Positions 5,591-8,870 of a DNA stretch of 8,870 nt are shown here, one piece after another. The notes beneath the pieces were generated by a model. It worked only from the letters and a program-made list of their open reading frames with translations, had not been told where the DNA came from and ran no database searches. Origin of the DNA: Clostridia bacterium (GTDB lineage Bacteria > UBA6262 > WVXT01 > JAUXBS01); the NCBI GenBank assembly GCA_030618495.1, contig JAUXDE010000074.1, forward strand, positions 1 through 8,870. Reading direction: 5' to 3'. The position numbers and the translations under genes were made by a program. Positions within the stretch are counted from its first letter, which is position 1, and the number at the start of each line of letters is the position of its first letter.

Positions 5591-7804
5591 TTATCTATTA
5601 TGTTTGTCTCTTTTAATAACTCCCGTCTGTCCCGGCACTACCAGACTCATCAGATATTTTATATTGTTCCTGGCTTCCGTGTAACCGGGGTTTAGTTTCA
5701 ATGCTGTCTGGAATTCCCGTAAAGCTCTCTCATACATTCCCAGAATGGAGTAACAAACGCCAAGCATATTACGAGCAGCGACGTAATCCGGCTTGACATT
5801 AAGGGCTTTTAATATGCACCGGACCGAATCTTCATTGCGGGATATTCCGTACCAGGCGCATGAAATGTTGTAATAAGTTATTGCAGTATTCGGGTCAAGC
5901 AGGAAATCCGGTTCTTTGATGTTGTTGTCTTTGAAATGCTTCAGGAGTTCGCTGCATTCTTTTTCAGCATCATTTTTTATCCTCAATTCACGCCAGAAGT
6001 ACCCGTTACCGGGGTCGTTCCTCAGTATATTTTTATATTCATCCTTTATCTTTTCATACACATTATTCATGATAATATATTTCGCTTTCTTCTCTATCTC
6101 GGGCAGGTCCGGGCCTTCATAAAACAGCAGTAATTTGTTCATGATTGCCTTGTCCTCTTCAGAAACATTCCATTCATTCTTCTCCGCGTCCACAGCCGCG
6201 AGGGTATTTTCTCCACTGAGAATACCGTTTATATACTCTGTCTTATTGCGGGCTCCGGCATGCTCCGGAACCAACCTCAAAACCTGCTTAAGATATATCT
6301 CTGCTGACCTGTAGTACCCCTTGTAAATCATCGTCCGGGCAATATTCATAAGATTGTCAATATCATACGGATTGTACATGCACAAAAAACATAAAAAACA
6401 TTCTGCCCAGTCATACAGCTTCGCATCCAGGAAATACTTGCTAAAACTATTAAAGAAAATCATCCTGCAAAGCACTTTCTTCCTGGTCATCACCGGCAAA
6501 CCCGCTTCTCTCCCCTCCCATGATTGTTGAAGGGAACGCATTTCTCCTTCAATTAAGTACTCGTTTTCTATCATAATCCTTGCAATGCTTAGCAGGTAGT
6601 AAAACACCATATCGTTTTCAGCCGCCATGTGATATGTTTCCACGAGGCGTGAAGTGGCGTACACCTTGTTTTCAATTGTTCCCTTATGGGAAAGATAAAG
6701 TAAATGTTTCTTTGCATTGAAGTAATCCCCGGCTTCGTAATAACTGTTTGCAAGCTGGGCTCTTACCTGCTTAACAGGTAGTGACTCCCAGTACGATACA
6801 TCGGTCAGGTATCTTTTGTTTTCAATGATGGTTGCCGAAAAGTATACGGCAATCACTGCCACCGCAATAACTGTGAACACTTTTTTGTGTTTTTTTATTT
6901 TTTTTAATCCCAGGTAACACAAGAACGCTAAAAGGAAAGAATAAATAATCAGGGGAATGCACATTAACTCTTCAAACGGATAGCAGTTCGGACCGTTCTT
7001 GTACGGCCACAAAAATCTTCCCGAAAAGGAAATAATTGTTCTTAACGCAGCCAGTAAGTCGGTCAGGTATTTTTTTAATATAAATATATCCACCGGGAAA
7101 TAGGTGATGGGATACAGCTTTATGGCCGAAGTATACCTGTTAAAAAACAGAACCATATAAACAAAAGAAACCAGCAGAAACAGAATCCGCAGTGAATAAT
7201 GCCTTGTTTCCCCGGATACAAGCAAAACAAGAAAAATTAGAAGTACAGCCGGGAGCAGGAAGAGAACCGCATCGGAGTTGAAAAGACCGCAGATGAATAA
7301 CACTAAACTAAAGGCATAATAAACCGGTTTGTTCCTTTTAACGGCAAGTAACACAAGTATTGAAACGCTTAATAGCAGAATAGCATCAAGCAGGAAACTG
7401 ATGCTGTTAACCGAATTTACTACAGGCGCTGATAGAGGATGGACCGCAAATATCGCCGAGCCGATAAACGCGGGAAGGTTTTGCCTGAAAACAAGGAATA
7501 TCAATAAAAACAAGAGTGCCGCGCCTGCCGCATGAAGGGTTATCTGCAGTATTCTCCAGGCAATGGTACTCTTACCGCCCGATATCGCCCGGAAGAGCGA
7601 TACAACCGCAAAACTCAGGGGTTGGTACCGGGACTTGTAGTGCAGGATGGCTCTTGTGAAGATGAGGGGAGTGTTCCTTAATTCCTGCACAAGCGGAACG
7701 TTTACGATCGAATTATCGCCGGTTAAGAACGCGCGGTTGCCCAGTGAATTAAAATAAACGGCAAACCCGAGCAGTACGCATATAAGTAAAAGATACCTTT
7801 TCAT
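5591..7804 (-). CDS. TMTC-like polytopic membrane protein with C-terminal TPRs (GT-C related)
   Basis: This 737-residue protein has about ten membrane segments in residues 4-326, followed by a soluble half with TPRs. Recognisable repeats lie near 342-372, 483-516, 640-674 and 675-708. The N-terminal part resembles TMTC/DUF1736-type O-mannosyltransferases of the GT-C fold. Matching points are a luminal-loop acid (D30 in FLTGDNSIVN), RYQPLSF (59-65) where the family has YRPL, and FAVHPL (119-124). Two family features look eroded: the usual DD is only GD, and the Glu normally after HP (HTEAV) is P127 in LSAPVVN. It may therefore be a diverged transferase or a non-catalytic TPR anchor. The ATG at 7802-7804 follows the stop of the propeller gene by 6 bp, with AGGT 5 nt upstream, so the two form an operon. 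Work on a lipid-linked sugar donor at the membrane is inferred from the family only. Confidence 0.8.
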   Translation of the reverse strand: MKRYLLLICVLLGFAVYFNSLGNRAFLTGDNSIVNVPLVQELRNTPLIFTRAILHYKSRYQPLSFAVVSLFRAISGGKSTIAWRILQITLHAAGAALLFLLIFLVFRQNLPAFIGSAIFAVHPLSAPVVNSVNSISFLLDAILLLSVSILVLLAVKRNKPVYYAFSLVLFICGLFNSDAVLFLLPAVLLIFLVLLVSGETRHYSLRILFLLVSFVYMVLFFNRYTSAIKLYPITYFPVDIFILKKYLTDLLAALRTIISFSGRFLWPYKNGPNCYPFEELMCIPLIIYSFLLAFLCYLGLKKIKKHKKVFTVIAVAVIAVYFSATIIENKRYLTDVSYWESLPVKQVRAQLANSYYEAGDYFNAKKHLLYLSHKGTIENKVYATSRLVETYHMAAENDMVFYYLLSIARIMIENEYLIEGEMRSLQQSWEGREAGLPVMTRKKVLCRMIFFNSFSKYFLDAKLYDWAECFLCFLCMYNPYDIDNLMNIARTMIYKGYYRSAEIYLKQVLRLVPEHAGARNKTEYINGILSGENTLAAVDAEKNEWNVSEEDKAIMNKLLLFYEGPDLPEIEKKAKYIIMNNVYEKIKDEYKNILRNDPGNGYFWRELRIKNDAEKECSELLKHFKDNNIKEPDFLLDPNTAITYYNISCAWYGISRNEDSVRCILKALNVKPDYVAARNMLGVCYSILGMYERALREFQTALKLNPGYTEARNNIKYLMSLVVPGQTGVIKRDKHNR

Positions 7805-7810
7805 AGAGAC

Positions 7811-8870
7811 CTATTCAACCTTTATCTCTCTTGCCTGTTTAACGGTTTTACTGTTTAGTATTCTGTATAACTTGCTACTACTTATCCCTGGATCTTCCTT
7901 TTGGAATTCAGGCACGTTATAACTCTTCGCAATAAATTTCCTGTCCGGCAACATAACCGGGGGAGAACTTTTACCCTGTTCATCTATTTCCGTGAAATAC
8001 AGTCTCGCAAATGTCCCGTCGTCCCTCTTGGAAGTAAACACCAGCCACCTGCTGTTTGAAGACCAGCTATGCCATGAATCCGCCGCGTTAGCGTAATTGC
8101 ATTCAAGCCTTTTAACGGCGCCGTCTTCCAGGGAGTAGAGGTATATGTCGCTTGAGGGTTTTATCAGCGACCCGTAATTTGACCTGCAGAAAGAAAGCCA
8201 CTTTCCATCAGGGGAATACCGCGGATAATAATTGCTTTTACCGTTAAAGGACGCCCCTTTCAGCGGAACGGGCTCGCCGCCATTGCCGTCATTGTAAGGG
8301 ATGAGATGTATATTATATTTCTGCTTAAACCTGCCTTCTTCTGCCGTTTTATTCCTGTCCATGCAAAACGCGATGGTCTTCCCGTCCGTGGACCACCTCG
8401 GGTAATTTTCAAGTAAATCAGCGCTGCTTGCTCCGGGCAGCAGGGATATTGAATCATTCTTCGCATCGTAAACCGCTATATCAGCGGTAGGACTGTAGGC
8501 GTACTGGGTTTCCTGTGTTATGGGAAACAGGGTGCTCAATTTCTGTTTTACCGTCATCACAAGTTTTGTTGCGTCAGGAGACCAGCACATAAACGTGCTT
8601 CCACCAAGCGGGATCCCTACCTTTTTACCCTTCCCGGTTAATCGGTCGTACACAGTAAAACCCGCGCCTCCCTCCACCATGTTCCTCCACTGGACGCTAA
8701 CTTTCCTGCTTTTTGACTTTGAGGAAAAGGTGTGACAGCAGGTACAGTATCTACCCCCGCTCGGCAGGAACGGTTTTTTCTTGAAACTGCTTATGTGTCT
8801 CAGGTATATATCCGGGGTTTTTGCCGCGGAAAACATGGGCTTGACCAGCCTGTAAACGATAACGTCATCG
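7811..8870 (-). CDS. PD40/TolB-like beta-propeller with CXXCH haem motif, 5' end cut by window edge
   Basis: The frame is open to the right edge: before the ATG at 8836 it reads DDVIVYRLVKP, which fits the family, so that ATG is probably internal and the true start with its signal peptide lies outside the window. Numbered from that Met, CTCCH (31-35) is a CXXCH haem c site. Propeller blades follow: FMCWSPDATKLVM (82-94), YPRWSTDGKTIAF (145-157), YPRYSPDGKWLSF (204-216) and SWHSWSSNSRWLVFTSKRDD (254-273). The tail has RLYFTEID and SYNVPEF. This order (CXXCH, PD40 blades, WSSNSRW, SYN-PEF) is, from memory, that of exported proteins in Bacteroidota and relatives, often beside TPR proteins. Haem attachment would require export to the periplasm. 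The role is unknown; electron transfer, sensing or scaffolding are possible. The stop (7811-7813) is 6 bp before the TMTC-like gene, indicating co-expression. Confidence 0.85.
   Translation of the reverse strand, partial: DDVIVYRLVKPMFSAAKTPDIYLRHISSFKKKPFLPSGGRYCTCCHTFSSKSKSRKVSVQWRNMVEGGAGFTVYDRLTGKGKKVGIPLGGSTFMCWSPDATKLVMTVKQKLSTLFPITQETQYAYSPTADIAVYDAKNDSISLLPGASSADLLENYPRWSTDGKTIAFCMDRNKTAEEGRFKQKYNIHLIPYNDGNGGEPVPLKGASFNGKSNYYPRYSPDGKWLSFCRSNYGSLIKPSSDIYLYSLEDGAVKRLECNYANAADSWHSWSSNSRWLVFTSKRDDGTFARLYFTEIDEQGKSSPPVMLPDRKFIAKSYNVPEFQKEDPGISSSKLYRILNSKTVKQAREIKVE

Larger units (their letters stand above)
5461..5637 (-). pseudogene. Possible relic frame in phase with the response regulator
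   Basis: In the same frame as the receiver gene, codons at 5515-5637 read 41 residues with a helical, charged character (for example RRELLKETN and QQNLNERLDF). Two TAA stops (5509-5514) follow, then 15 residues (IREEQEEINSLKRIK) up to a TAA immediately before the receiver ATG. No start codon with a ribosome binding site is seen, and the stretch overlaps the tail of the TPR gene out of frame. It might be the decayed coiled-coil end of an earlier, longer regulator or kinase. Chance is a real alternative, since the stretch also contains the promoter. Confidence 0.2.

Noticed and set aside
5345-5695. Plus-strand frame of 116 codons over the receiver start and the TPR gene end
   Set aside because: Its sequence is low in recognisable structure and is the complement of the receiver and TPR coding regions; there is no good ribosome binding site.
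8834-8836. ATG at 8836 as the start of the propeller protein
   Set aside because: The frame stays open upstream with family-like residues (VIVYRLVKP) to the window edge, and a haem c protein needs a signal peptide that this start would lack.
1-8870. CRISPR array, tRNA or rRNA genes
   Set aside because: I saw no regularly spaced long direct repeats and no tRNA or rRNA signatures on either strand; the only repeat family found is the 19-bp set of the mini-elements.

Overview
All genes called here lie on the minus strand, so the window reads from right to left. The organism looks like an uncultured bacterium with an envelope. Gene starts carry good AGGAG-type ribosome binding sites, several sigma70-like promoters are close to consensus, and one protein belongs to an exported beta-propeller family with a haem-binding CXXCH motif. 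No marker gene is present, so I cannot name the phylum. The large TPR and membrane proteins are the kind seen in Bacteroidota-like and candidate-phylum genomes, which is a weak inference.

The right part (about 1901-8870) holds large envelope or metabolic genes of moderate GC. At the right edge is a PD40/TolB-like propeller protein with a CTCCH motif (7811-8870), cut off at its N-terminus by the window end. Six bases downstream comes a polytopic membrane protein with C-terminal TPRs resembling TMTC-type GT-C glycosyltransferases (5591-7804). A stand-alone CheY-like receiver with its own promoter follows (5092-5460). Last is a 996-residue fusion of a duplicated membrane transporter-like region, a spermidine-synthase-like methyltransferase fold and TPRs (1901-4891), driven by a strong promoter and a structured G-rich leader.

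The left part (1 to about 1850) is much richer in A and T and looks like an accessory segment. It holds a two-gene toxin-antitoxin module: a 51-residue lysine-rich protein at 1425-1580, absent from simple long-ORF calls, overlapping a PIN-domain protein at 851-1444. Its promoter carries a perfect inverted-repeat operator. The module is bracketed by two divergent mini-elements of about 133 bp (640-771 and 1671-1804) in opposite orientation. Each is built from four 19-bp repeats with the same asymmetric spacing: 33 bp at the outer end and 24 bp at the inner end. They look like transposase-less IS21-type element ends and may form a small composite mobile unit. Further left is a second compact operon (111-residue protein plus a cut-off ORF) with a near-consensus promoter and an imperfect palindrome over its -35 region.

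The most unusual structure is the pair of mirrored mini-elements around the PIN module. The right-hand genes probably act in the envelope, but no pathway can be assigned from this window alone.
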